From: Phalacrocorax aristotelis
Taxonomy: Eukaryota; Chordata; Aves; Suliformes; Phalacrocoracidae
Length of the DNA stretch: 64,000 nt
Assembly: GCF_949628215.1 (NCBI RefSeq)
Contig: NC_134276.1
Span: forward strand, 217,454,610 to 217,518,609
Direction of reading: 5' to 3'
Shown here: in pieces, positions 53,516 through 64,000 of the stretch
Layout: every line of letters starts with the position of its first letter
How positions within the stretch are numbered: position 1 is the first letter of the stretch
The notes under the pieces: model-generated
Databases searched by the model: none
The model's input: the letters and a program-made list of their open reading frames with translations, nothing else
Told to the model about the DNA's origin: nothing
Made by a program: the position numbers and the translations under genes

Positions 53516-55245
53516 GTACAATGAAGGGGACAGATACAATGGAGCTACAAGCGGCTGCTGCCACTCTGTGGTCCAAAGCACCACAGAATGCTTCAGCTTT
53601 GATGGCTAACCTTTATTTTTCTGCACCTTGAAAAAAATGCAGGGGGAACGGGTAAAAGCAGGGGAAAGAGGGGTGGAAAATCTATCCCCAAGAACAGGGA
53701 AAGCCTGATGGTCAGTAGAAGTGTTATACCTTGCCCTAATATCAGAGGCAGGTGCTCCCTAGGAGGGGTAGCAGTGACATGATCAGCCAGTGCTGTTCAG
53801 ATTCACAACATGAAGACAATGCTATTGTTTATTTAAACATAAAAGCAATATCTTAAAAAGAAACTAAAACCCCAGAGTCTAACCCTTGCCTTTGATTATG
53901 GAAAGGGAGGGTACTAAGAAAAGCAGATTAAAAAAAACCAACCAAACAAAAGGCACTTAAAAATGGTCTTCGAATGAAAAGGATTTTGCAAAACCTGATG
54001 CCAGCCAAGTGGTGCTGCTCAGAGTTTGATGGCTGCTTACACATGGTCTCTAAAGCAAATTTCACAGTATATGAAGCACAGCAAGGCAAGAGACAGACAT
54101 CCCTCCCTCCATCTCCTGCCTGTGCAGAGATGGCCACTACTCACAGCAAGGAGGAGTGAGGTTCCCTCTCCCCTTTATTTAATGCTGTGTTTCCTGGATG
54201 AGTGATCCAGGAGTTTCCAAGGATCCGCATTAAAACCACGCACAGCAGAGGAACACGAAGCTAACTAGAAAAAGGCCAACCCGTGATGTGTGGAAGGAAG
54301 GAAAACAAAAAGCTTACGGGTACACATTAGAGTCAGATGCTCATAACCAGGACTGCGTTAGCGTGGGCAGCTCACACCCAAGCACTGGGTACGTCATGCT
54401 GCAGGTTAAAAGACAGCTCTGAAATCTACAGGGTGAGGTTTTTGCTGTTGGCTCGTTCAGAGGGCAATGTGAGCAGAAAGGGTTAAAAAAAAGAGTCAGC
54501 AAAACCTTTTCCCTCCCCTCACCACCCCAAGTAAACTACACAGTAGTCTGTTAAGTGGCAAGTTTTAACCAGTCTTCCAAGCAAACCTTTCAATATGAAA
54601 AGGTGAGGAACAGACACGGGGGGTTTCATATCACCACACACTGCACCGGAAAAGCTGCACAGGCAAAGCTTTGCTCCCTGCCCCGTGCGACGTTCCAGCC
54701 GTCTTCTGAAGCTCAAAGAGATGGGAACATGCCCACGAAGCACATGCAAAGCCTTCAAGCGGCAGGAATTCTTGGTTTTATAGCGGGAGAGCTCAGCTGG
54801 GCGTTAGGGGGGGGATGAGCGTCATCCAAAGCAAAAGAAGAGGTCAGCTGTCGTTCTGCATTGAAGGCCCTCTGTTAGATACACCTTGGGAAAATAGGAA
54901 GTTGAATGCGCCACGTGTAAGGGTGGGCTCAGACATTCACTAAGCTCCCCGCCCTCCCCAGTTAAGTTGCAAGCATGTTCCAATGACAGTTTGATGGTTG
55001 GATGTTATGGATTAGTCCCAGAGAGTATTTTTGCTTAACGGTGTAATTTAGAGATCCATAAATAAAAAGTGGATTTTCAACAACTTAAAGTAAAAATTTC
55101 TACAAAGGCATCGATGTATTTGCTGAGTAAGGCGTTGAGCGGGTTCCTCCATGTTCCTAGCAAGACCATCCACAGTATCCATAAATAGGGGGCAGGAGGG
55201 GGCTTCTTAAATGTAGTGTGTCTTGGACAGAAGCATGAAATGTTC

Positions 55246-58200
55246 TCATTTTAGCCGCTCAACGAGTCCCTGCGTCAGTCCAAGGTGCAAAAGCTGAGAT
55301 CTGGAGAGAGTTGCTAGATGAGGGAAATATTCCAGGAGCTTCTCCCACGACAGTTCCAGCAGGCTGGGTACCACCAGCCACATTTTAAACAGAGAGCCAG
55401 TCCGTTTGTTTTCGTGGATGTTGACCACCCCTCCGTGAACGTACATGCAGCCAGCCTAGATGGGAAGAGGGGGAGAGGGGAGTTACATGGAGCACAGACC
55501 AAACTGGCACACCAGAAGGTGCTGAGGAGCGACACAGCCAGGAAACCCAGGATTTGACCCTCCAGCTTCCCAGCTGGTTAATCAAAGAGCGCGATTCAGC
55601 TCACGCACCTTTATGTGCTGGTAACAGAAGTGACAGTGCCTGAGCCAGTCACCTTGGGCTCCTCGCAGCCAAGGGGAGGAATCAGTGCTGAAGGGTGCAT
55701 GTCTCATCCTAAAGCACGCATACGCTAGCTTAGAGTGCTGTCCTCTGTATTTTAGGCAAATTCTACCCCAATAAATCAATTTTAGGAGTGGGTCAAAGTG
55801 TTAATAAATTTGTATAGAACCAAACTTAGGTTTCAGCTAAAAAGAATGTCCTTTTTTTAAACGAAAACCACACCACAGAGACACGTTGCGTTCCCTTTGC
55901 TGGCTCAGCAAAACCCTGCTGCAGGAATGACACGAACGCAGACAGATGGGAAAAGCTCAGCTGCTGACCTGTTTCGTGAGTAGCATTTTTTTTTCAATAT
56001 ACAGGAAAAGAAAGGGCATTGCTGCTGTCCAGGCACCCACCTGCAGTCACTGAGCTGCCTGGGAAACACCTTCATCAGGCCTACAGGTTCCCAGAAAGAG
56101 TTGCATTTATAGCAATCTCCAAAGTAGGTGACACCTGCTCTTAGAACCAAAGAACCCGATCTCTGCCCTCGCACGTTGCCCTAAGGCAATGAGCAGCTGA
56201 AGGAGGCTGAAGCCACACCTAAATGCATTTTTTGCTGCCTGCTGCTTATCAACCACAGGTCTCTAAGCTTCTGGTTGTGGCAAAAATCTCTGGCAATACC
56301 AACCTTCCCATTACCAGGGGCTTCCAAAGAGGGTTGCTCACCTGCTAATCTTTTAACTCAGGCTGTTCTCAGTAGGCTAAAACCAGCTTACTTGGGGGAG
56401 TATTTGTGCTTTTTTTTCCTTTTACAAACAGGAACTGCTGTTCACAAGTGGAATTAATCCTTGGAGCTGATACAGTTTAAAAGCTAAAATTCTGCATTGC
56501 TGCTTTCAGAAAGCAGAATATACTGCGTGCTACCACTCTTTAAACAGCAGCAGGAGTAAAAGGAGTCACTGCAGTGCCCTCACGCCAGCCCTCAGCCTCC
56601 CTAAAGATGCTGCATCCAGTGGAGATCACCTCCTTGGTAACATCGGTTCAGCTCTATTTGCAGCCCACAGAAACATCAGAGTGCTTGGACAAACGACTTG
56701 AACTGCAGCTACGTAGGAGAGAAATGAGTCACTTACTGGTGTGACAGCAGCACAGTGAAAATACACTGGCTCCGGCATGGCAACTGGGAGCTTGACCCAC
56801 TGGAAAGTTTGCAGATTCAGCTTCCAAACATCTCCCAGAATCACTTCTCCGTTATAGCCTCCACAAATGAACACATCTGAAAGAGAGGAAACCCACGGTG
56901 CTTACAGGCCCAGCCATCCTTCATCAGCAACTGCACAACACGCGTTGGCTGAAGTCAGCGATAACCTTTCCAAAACAGTTTTGGGATCAACAATTATTTT
57001 ACCTCAATGCAAGCTCTCAGTACCTCCCAAATCAGTCCCAGCACACTGTTCATACCCACGGAGGCCACTTACAGAATCACAGAATGGTTTGGGTTGGAAG
57101 GGACCTTTAAAGACCACCTAGTCCAACCTCCCTGCCATGATCAGGGACATCTTTAACTAGATAAGGTTGCTCAGAGCCCCATCCAATCTGTCTTTGAAAG
57201 CTTCCAGTACTTCTCTGGGCAACCTGCTCCAGTGTCTCACTGCTCTCATCATAAATCATTTCTTATGTCCAGTCTAAAACTACCCTTTTTCAGTTTAAAA
57301 CTGTTGCCACTTCTCCTGCCACTACTGGTCCTGGTAAAAAGTCCCTCCATCTTTCTTATTAACCCCCTTTATATATTGAAAGGCCGCAATAAGGTCTCTC
57401 CGCAGCCTTCTCTCCCCCAGGCTGAACAACCCCAACTCTCCCAGCCCGGCCTTGCAGCAGAGGGGCTCCAGCCCTCGGAGCATTTCTGTGCCCCCTCTGG
57501 CCCCGCTCCAGCAGCCCCGTGTCTGTCCCGTGCTGAGGAGCCCCGAGCTGGAGGCGGTGCTGCAGGGGGGTCTCACAGAGCGGGGCAGAGGGGCAGAATC
57601 CCCTCCCTCGCCCTGCTGGCCACATTTCTTGTTACACAGCCCAGGATATGACTGGCTTTCTGGGCTGTGAGCACACATTGCTGGCTCATGAACGCTTCCC
57701 AGCCGGCTCATGATCCCAGCCCCACCATGGCAGATTCAGGGCTAAACGCCACTGAGAAGCAGGAGTGCACTCCCACTTTTCGAAGCTGTATTAAGCCCTA
57801 GCTAACCTGAGTTCACAGGGCCTGTGTTTGATCAGATTCTAGTGTTTTTAAACCCATGGGGAGCAGCCACAGACCTGGCTCCTAGTCCTGTTCCCTGCCA
57901 GAGGCAGGTCCTTGCTCCCAGCTTTGTCCAAGTTCTCAACTCAGAGGCTTGCACTGCAGGAAAATACTGCTGATGAAGGTGACTGGAAGCACCTCCCAGC
58001 TCCTGCTTTACTTTTATTGGCACAATTAGCACCTCTAAGAAATAGAAGAAATATAATCTGGTTATCACTCCACCCTTTAACATACAGCATTCAGTAATCG
58101 ATCTGAAGAATCTTGAAAACAAGGATCAATACTGTAACTGCGTCAGTTCATTATGAGCAATTTGGCTTTTATCAAGCCTGTGATTCTGTGAAGTTTGGGG

Positions 58201-61200
58201 GATTCTGTTCTTGGAGGACAATGAGGCTACGGGAGAGGCCCAGATCTAGTTGAAGGAACACTCCACCACTCAAAATCGTGGGTAACTGAACACTATTGCA
58301 CATGCAGAGCCCCCTCTAAGCTGTGCCTCAAACAGCACCATGCAAGTGATTTACAGCAAGAACATTTGGAGGATCAAAGTGAAGAACAAAAGGCTCTACT
58401 AAGTTCTGTGCAGCTCCTAACATAAAACCTGTTGGAACGAGTCCAGAGGAGGGCCGCAAAGATGATCAGAGGGCTGGAGCAGCTCCCCTGTGAAGGCAGG
58501 CTGGGAGAGCTGGGGTTGTTCAGCCTGGAGAAGAGAAGGCTGCGGGGAGACCTTATTGCGGCCACCCAGTGCCTGAAGGTGCCAACAAGAAAGCTGGAGA
58601 GGGACTTTTTACAAGGGCATGTAGCCATAGGACAAGGGGCGATGGCTTTACACTGAAATAGGGGAGATTTAAATTAGATATAAGGAAGAAATTCTTCACT
58701 GTGAGGGTGGTGAGGCACTGGCGCAGGTTACCCAGAGTTGTGGATGCCCCATCCCTGGAAGTGTTCAAGGCCAGGCTGGACGGGGCTCTGAGCAACCTGG
58801 TCTGGTTGAAGATGTCCCTGCTCACTGCAGGGGGTTGGACTAGATGATCTGTAAGGTCCCTTCCAACCCAAACCTTTCTATGATTCTATAAAAATGGCCC
58901 TTACTTTACTAGAGAAAGGAAAGACTCGGGTGCTAACTCTGGTACTGCTTCATAATTCACTCCATATGAGCATCTCAGATTTATAACACCACAAAAAGGA
59001 CCCGCTATCAAAGAAATCCCTAAACAGTCTTGTCTCTAAAGAATGTGGCTTCCAGCACTTGGCCCCACTTTGCTTTTCACAGCGGACCACAAAGTGAACA
59101 GGTTAGTCACCAAGCTGTAGCAGGAGCATCATTTATACCTGTTTGTGAGCTTGCAACCAATAACTTGCAAAGTATCATGGACACTCGTGGCTAAAATACG
59201 TGATATCTTACACTGAAGCACCCACACGTCCAAAGGAGATTTACATGTTGTCTAAAATACTATAGAACTACAGAGAGCAACAGCACTGTGCAGTGCCGGA
59301 GGAAATTTGCCTACAGCAGCAAGATCCCTCATATGAAGAGCGGTGCCAACTGGGCAGCTTAAGGCCTGTTAACAAGAAAAAAAATCCTCTTCCAGAAAAG
59401 ACACGTGTGCCCTGCAGTTCTCTCAAACGTGTGTTGGAGGCCAGCATCTCTCAGGCTAGGACAGGCTCGGCACTGCTAGGTTGTACAAGATACACCAATT
59501 TTCAAGAGGCAGATCTTACCATTTTTTATCTGGACGCAGCTATGGCATCTTCTGGCTGCTGGGAAGCCTGAGGAGAATAAAAAAAAAAAAAAGTATTGTA
59601 TTAACTATAGTTGCTTTAACGTGCTTGGCTAAGTGGGGATTATATCTCAACATATAATCATGGACAAGAGTCATTTGTTTCATTTATAAGGGCCTTCTGC
59701 TTTCCTACCATCACAGATATAACACCTCTAATTTAGCAATTGGCTGTTTCAGGTTTGATTCCCACTTGCTCTCCAGGGAAGGAAGAAATGTGCCAGAATC
59801 TCACTCCCCACAGACTCCAGCTCTCACCTCTGGCTTGGTGAAAAGCAGCAGCCAAGGGCCTACAAGGTTTCAGGGAAATCCTCGCTGCTAATCAGGCCAG
59901 CATGTGGTGCCCCAGAGGGAGCAGAGGTGATGTGTATCTTCTTCTGGGAGTAGAGCCAGCAACTATCATGTTTCAAACCCAGGGAGAGTGAGAACCCAGG
60001 CTGCTAAATATGCCTCAGATGGGTTAGTCCTCACTGCTAAAGCTTGAAACAAGCAGAGTCCCGAAGCCAGTGTTAAGTCACATACTGTACAAGGTTACAA
60101 AACCGGTTTTTGGCCTGCCAGCAAACAGCATCTTCAAGCATCTTGGCCAAACTCTGGTTTACAGGAGAAGATGCATGAAATTCCAGACTCACCAATTTTT
60201 TCATGAGGTTTTGTAGCAATTTCCTCCCAGGTGTTGGTTTCAAGGTTGTACGCGTGGATCTGAAGGGACAAAGAGGAGCCATTAGTTCCTCCCGGCTCTC
60301 CCAGCACTACGGTGATGCAGTCACAGGCTCTGACCCAGGGAGCCACTATAAATAACACCTCTCTTTCATTAGGTGTAAAAACAAAAATAGGTAATTGCAG
60401 CCAGTGACTAAGCAGGTATAAAATCACCTTCAAAGTGTACCAGCTTACTAAAGCTTACATTTCAGGCTTTGCTATTGTCCTGGTTTAGTCCCAGTCAGCA
60501 ACTGAGCACCACGCAGCCACTCGCTCACTCTCCCCGCCCCAGTGGGATGGGGGAGAGAATTGGAAGAGCAAAAGCAAGACAACTCGTGGGTTGAGATAAC
60601 AGTTTAATAATTAAAATAAAACAGTAAGAGTAATAATGGTAATAATATTATTATAATGAAAGGGAAAATAATGAGAGAGAGAAATGAAACCCTCACAGGA
60701 AAGAAGTTTTACCTCATGTTCAGGTGGAACTTCCCATGTTCCAGCTTGTGCCCGTTGCCCCTTGGCCTGGCGTTGGGCACCACTGAAAAGAGTCCGGCCC
60801 CATCCTCCTGACACCCACCCTTCAGATATTTATAAGCATTGATGGGATCCCCCCTCAGCCTTCTCTTCTCCAGGCTGAACAAACCCAGGTCTCTCAGCCT
60901 TTCCTCTTCCCTCCCCAAATTGTAGTGGAGAAAAACGTTCACCACAAGAAGTAAAATTAAAGCATACAATTAAGGGAGAAGACAAGAAAAGAGTCACCAT
61001 ATCAATATCTGAATTTAATGTCAAGGAATTCCTCCCTTTGGCACTTTCCTGTTTTGGCACAAATGCAACATGTAGCAAGATGTCCTAAGTGGTTTAAAAT
61101 GAGAATCTTTGATCCTGGGTCTACAGGAATGAAGCCGTTTAGTAGATCGGTATGGTCACTGGGTACCACAGATTCATCATCTGTAAGTTAACAGGACACG

Positions 61201-63585
61201 CTTGTGGCAACACCAGGTTTTACAGAAACAGGAGAACTAGGAGACCTAGTTATCTATTTTTTTACCAAGCTCTCCAGGCAAAGCCAGATGAAGAGACCGT
61301 GCTGGTTATACTTCACTGAAATCTCCTATCCAGGCAAGCACTCAAGGTTTCTGATCGCCTTACCTTATCTAAGGAATAAGCTGTCCAGGAAGTTCCACCT
61401 CCCAAGATATAAATCCGTTGACCATCATGTGCAATTTCATGTCTGTACCTGAAGGCGCAAAGGACGTTTAGCAGCACAAGCAATTAATGCAAGTGAGCAC
61501 CAACAAAAGCCTTCTGGAAAACATTATCAAATCTGAGTGGTTTAAGCAGACACCCCAAGCCAGGCCATGACGTATCAGTCCCTCAGGCTGGGAGCATTCA
61601 GAAGATGTGGAAACTTTCACGAACAATCTAAGCAGCACCTCAGAAGCTTGAAAGGCATTTTCTGAGAGCAGCGTACCTTGAAACTTAAGTACAATGATTT
61701 CTGGAGCACTATGATGGCCATCAATATTCCAGCCCCTTCTCACTAAGATGGTCACTGATTGCTCTCCCAGCCCTCCTTCCCACACACCTTGCTACAGAAT
61801 AGGACAAGGGACAGGGATCAGCTGGAGCCCCTTCCCCTCCTCAGCACTGACCAGCTGCCCCAAGTGCCCAGCTCTGTTTTGGCACCACATGGTCCAGATC
61901 AGTGTCCTGGCAAAGGCTTCACATACCCCATCCCGACACCCCCCTGCACGCCAGACTACTGAAGCACCAATTGTGCAAGGTTCACAGCCAAAAACACTGC
62001 TCTTAGAGTGCCCAGAAGCCTGTCTGTAAAGGTGGTGACTGCCCTGTGTAAAAGCTCTTCGAGACTGTCCAGCTTCTCACCTCTCCTCTGGCATGTCACA
62101 GGACATGTTGTTTGGTTTCAGCTGGATCCACTCTCTAGTGTTGAGGTCTAGCTTATGTAGGTCGGTACTGTAAATGTAACCAGTCGTTCCTCCAAATACA
62201 TAGAGACAACCATTGATGATGGCCATGGCCTGGAAGGTAACAGAAGAAACCAGCTGGAAAGGACGCGTCCGAAAAAAGAGAGAATTCCTGCCCTCCTAAA
62301 GCAAGACACTGCCTGCAAAGCTCTACCTACAACTTACAAAATGAGATGTTCAGGAGGAATATGAAGGATAAACAAGGATGATTAATACATGAAAGATGGG
62401 GCCTTAGTATCTGTAGGAATGGAAAGTAACTCCATGATCACAAGATGAGGGCCTAGGAGTGGAGCTGCTGAGTTTCAGGCACCAGACAAGGCAGGTCTGT
62501 GCCGCAGGGGCTCCCAGGAGCTAAAACCAAAGCACTGTTAACCCTGAACCTTCTCCATGCTGAGCTTACACAGACACTGTTACAGAGATTCTTATAAACC
62601 AGCTATCAGATAGCCAGCAGCATTAGGCATAACAGAAAGCCCCAAACACAGTGGGTAAGTCAGACCAAACAATGGAGACAGCCCATACAATTCAAAAGCA
62701 CATGGACTATCAGCCTACTGAAACTGTGAAGGTGGTGCAGGCACCATTCCCTGATGCAGTCCAAGGTGGAAGCAGAGATGTAAGCTCCTTCTCCTCCCAA
62801 CTACCTGCTTGCCAAAGGCCAGCCGGAGCTCAACTGGGCAAGGGAAGACTACTTTCCTTCCCCCAAATGTCTGGCACACATCTCAATGAGAAACTTGTTG
62901 GGTTATAGATGTCTGCACCACAAGTACATTGGCAGTATTACTGGAAAGCACAGCAAGAGGTGACAGTCCTCCGGTGAGAATGAGTTTATTTTTTTTGTAC
63001 ACCGTGTTCATTGATGACATTACGCAAAGTCTTAAAAGTTGTTATTCTAATACAAATAAAGCCTATTAACCACTGTTTTCATTTCTAGTTTTGGGTTTTA
63101 AAGGCCTTGAGGAGGCTACAGAGCAACTCCAGAAACTACCAATCACTCCTTAAATCAGACATACTTTTTCATTCAACTGCACCTGGCATTTAGCTTACAA
63201 ATTTTGGCCTTTCTAACTACAAGAAAACTATTCCTTTGAAATCTCAAAGAACCAAGACTGCTCTATTTCTTTATGAATGATACCTGCCCTTCCTTACACT
63301 TATGTACACAGAGAACAACTCTAGTTACTAGCAGAGAAGAGACCTCCACACTCTGGCCCCTTTTCCGTGACACGCAGCCCAGTGTACGGAGGCACGCTCA
63401 AAGTCCCTCAACAAGGGCTTTCCTTCGTACCTGGCCATAGATTCGATTGGGTTTCTTTCCTCGGCAGCTGAGCAGAGCCCATCGTTTGTACTTGACATTG
63501 CAGACGTGGACGTCGTTGCCATTGCTCTCCCCAAAGGGGATCCCGGTGCCCCCAAACACAAGCAGGTTGTTGCCATGCAGTACAA
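55246..63585 (-). CDS. KLHDC10: kelch domain-containing protein 10, last seven coding exons (5' part off the right edge)
   Basis: Exons in transcript order: 63431-63585, 62081-62229, 61364-61448, 60193-60259, 59520-59567, 56737-56876, 55246-55455 (stop 55246-55248). Phases join without a break, giving about 284 residues that match residues ~160 to the end of vertebrate KLHDC10: [60 protein letters not shown] and [13 protein letters not shown] are kelch-repeat blades, followed by a C-terminal helical tail ([12 protein letters not shown]...[15 protein letters not shown]). In the family that tail binds Elongin B/C and CUL2, and the kelch propeller recognises C-terminal degrons, including alanine-tailed products of ribosome quality control. 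The N-terminal exons and promoter are outside the window; 63586-64000 is intron with no further exon seen. Introns contain two CR1 copies, a CR1 fragment and an LTR fragment. Confidence 0.96.
57072..57690 (-). mobile_element. CR1 LINE 3' portion in a KLHDC10 intron
   Basis: Begins ACAGAATCACAGAATGGTTT and GGGTTGGAAGGGACCTTTAA (reverse complement of a CR1 3' end) and runs through the ORF2 C-terminal region, ending near CACACATTGCTGGCTCATGA. Same subfamily group as the copy at 6597. Confidence 0.9.
58427..58890 (+). mobile_element. CR1 LINE 3' portion in a KLHDC10 intron, antisense to the gene
   Basis: Starts CCTGTTGGAACGAGTCCAGA, contains CCTGGAGAAGAGAAGGCTGC and ends GGACTAGATGATCTGTAAGG then TTTCTATGATTCTATA, a typical CR1 3' end. 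About 460 bp. It is inverted relative to the copy at 57072 in the same intron. Confidence 0.92.
60476..60695 (+). mobile_element. fossil LTR fragment of an avian endogenous retrovirus
   Basis: Begins TGTCCTGGTTTAGTCCCAGT and continues with GCAACTGAGCACCACGCAGC and an A/T-rich stretch. This resembles LTRs that are common in neoavian genomes; I recognise the type but cannot name the family. Only the first part of one LTR is seen, it looks broken, and no internal genes are present. The right side runs into a CR1 fragment. Located in a KLHDC10 intron. Confidence 0.6.
60711..60910 (-). mobile_element. internal CR1 fragment beside the LTR fragment
   Basis: Contains TCATGTTCAGGTGGAACTTC, AGATATTTATAAGCATTGAT and CTTCTCCAGGCTGAACAAAC, the reverse complement of the CR1 ORF2 C-terminal region. 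The CR1 3' tail is missing, so the element has been cut on both sides. Confidence 0.85.
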
Positions 63586-64000
63586 CTAGGAGAGAGAGAC
63601 AGAGCAGAGATACGTGTTGCTGTGAGACGCAGTAAAACAGAATGACTCTGCTCTGGAGACAGTAGGCAGAAAGTGTTCCATATTGTTCAAATACCCTACA
63701 ATTCATACTACACGTTTATGGATTTGTAATGATCTAGAAGAGAAAGAATGCAAGCTAAAACCATGGTAACCAAAGGCCTACTTTTAAAAATGGCTAGTGA
63801 ACAAAGAGATCTATTTTTGGATGCTTTGAGACATCTGAGTGCACTGAGCACCTAGCTGCTGAAAGTGCAGGTGCCTTGTAACTATCAAGCTAAATACCTG
63901 AAGACTGCTTCTTGCATTTGAACTTTTTTCTTTCCCTCTGCCTCAACCTGAGCAAAAGGGGAAAGAAAAAAATCACAAAACCAACCCAAACTCAAGGCCT

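Larger units (their letters stand above)
50525..55245. other. intergenic and KLHDC10 3' UTR sequence
   Basis: No coding exon recognised. cax1 and KLHDC10 converge here. Minus-strand AATAAA hexamers that could end KLHDC10 lie at 54174-54179, 53828-53833, 53612-53617, 51379-51384 and 51047-51052; which are used cannot be decided from sequence. Two short CR1 tails are inserted (about 52866 and 53413). Confidence 0.55.

Overview
The window is nuclear DNA from a bird. It carries about fifteen copies or fragments of CR1, the dominant avian LINE, including several with the CATAGAAT-type 3' ends. The genes are intron-rich vertebrate genes with short GC-rich exons, and the gene order matches the conserved block KLHDC10 - TMEM209 - CPA2 - CPA5 - CPA1 (human 7q32), here in reverse orientation. 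A vertebrate-type LTR fragment at about 60.5 kb would fit a neoavian species, but that is only a guess.

Layout: 1-20.5 kb holds a minus-strand array of secreted pancreatic-type metallocarboxypeptidases: the first exon of a CPA1-like gene (continuing off the left edge), a complete 11-exon CPA5-like gene (1017-5348) and a complete 11-exon CPA2 gene (10304-20486). 20.5-27 kb is gene-poor, with one CR1. 27-41.6 kb is TMEM209 on the plus strand, from a CpG-island promoter; 14 coding exons were joined into a 560-residue protein. 41.6-44.5 kb holds a C-rich minisatellite. 44.5-50.0 kb is a compact 20-exon plus-strand gene encoding a 746-residue CAX-type cation/proton antiporter with two YccF-like repeats. 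This is the gene known as cax1 in zebrafish and absent from placental mammals, and it is the most notable gene here. 50.5-55.2 kb is intergenic or 3' UTR sequence. 55.2-64 kb is the 3' two-thirds of KLHDC10 on the minus strand (seven coding exons), running off the right edge.

The neighbours do not form a pathway. The carboxypeptidases are tandem paralogues; TMEM209 (nuclear envelope), cax1 (vesicular or vacuolar cation exchange) and KLHDC10 (CUL2 ubiquitin-ligase receptor) are independent. All exon limits were read by hand from GT/AG sites and reading phase. Every multi-exon model closes in frame, and each protein is close to the length usual for its family where that length is known to me.
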